Source: Rikenellaceae bacterium
GTDB lineage: Bacteria > Bacteroidota > Bacteroidia > Bacteroidales > Rikenellaceae
NCBI GenBank assembly: GCA_021203585.1
Contig: JAJQAW010000296.1
Span: 1,788 to 7,607, forward strand
Length of the DNA: 5,820 nt
Direction: 5' to 3'
Below the pieces are notes generated by a model. That model was not told the origin of the DNA. It saw only the letters and a program-made list of their open reading frames with translations, and did no database searches. The translations under genes and the position numbers were made by a program. Shown in pieces: positions 5,672 through 5,820 of the stretch (position 1 is its first letter; every line of letters starts with the position of its first letter).

Positions 5672-5820
5672 TTAATTGATTCCCAATTCCGCTTTTACCA
5701 ACGGAAGAAGATCCAGCATGGCCTCCGTATCATAGTAAAGCAAAGATCCGGCACCGGGAGAAACGTCGAATACACCGGTTACCGAATTGGCTTTTGCCAC
5801 CTTTTCGATCGCAGCATTCA
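5672..5820 (-). CDS. OmpH/Skp-family periplasmic chaperone, C-terminal fragment
   Basis: Only the last 48 codons are in the window; the start lies beyond the right edge, and TAA is at 5674-5672. The visible part reads AIEKVAKANSVTGVFDVS, then a turn, GSLLYYD, a variable helix and a terminal VKAELGIN. This matches the end of Skp/OmpH proteins, where a long tentacle helix leads into the small beta domain (the 'V-F-D ... LLYYD' strands) and ends in a short helix. Such proteins are periplasmic trimeric chaperones that carry unfolded outer-membrane proteins towards the BAM complex; in Bacteroidota they often lie near bamA, sometimes in tandem. The signal peptide and coiled-coil arms cannot be checked here. 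A strong terminator follows the gene. Confidence 0.8.
   Translation of the reverse strand, partial: NAAIEKVAKANSVTGVFDVSPGAGSLLYYDTEAMLDLLPLVKAELGIN

Overview
The window looks like chromosomal DNA from a Bacteroidota (probably order Bacteroidales) bacterium. The evidence is several promoters of the phylum-specific type (-7 box TAnnTTTG, one with a well-placed -33 TTG), no clear Shine-Dalgarno sequences, Bacteroidales-type protein variants (RNase Y, ZapA, RimO, OmpH/Skp) and moderate GC. I cannot fix the genus. An Alistipes/Rikenellaceae-like organism is only a guess.

Every gene I can support is on the minus strand, so the reading order is from high to low coordinates. (1) 5820-5672: C-terminus of an OmpH/Skp-family periplasmic chaperone, ending at a strong intrinsic terminator. 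(2) 5569-4274: rimO, with its own near-consensus promoter. (3) 4144-3537: a two-gene unit of a small coiled-coil protein and zapA, which overlap or nearly abut. (4) 3536-2641: an unusual stretch of about 900 bases with no convincing gene. Much of it is purine-rich on the minus strand. It contains two strong hairpins and one terminator-like hairpin facing the opposite way. (5) 2640 to about 2438: a rod-shaped structured RNA with paired ends, best explained as 6S RNA. (6) 2385-850: rny (RNase Y), with its own probable promoter and terminator. (7) 704-1: a beta-class carbonic anhydrase with a lipoprotein signal, cut off by the window edge.

The content is mostly housekeeping: envelope chaperoning, modification of ribosomal protein uS12, Z-ring assembly, RNA polymerase regulation by 6S RNA, RNA turnover by a membrane-anchored nuclease, and CO2/bicarbonate interconversion at the cell envelope. 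The parts most worth a second look are the 900-base gap between zapA and the 6S candidate, the orphan plus-strand terminator inside it, and the coiled-coil partner gene overlapping zapA. I found no CRISPR array, transposase, tRNA or rRNA.
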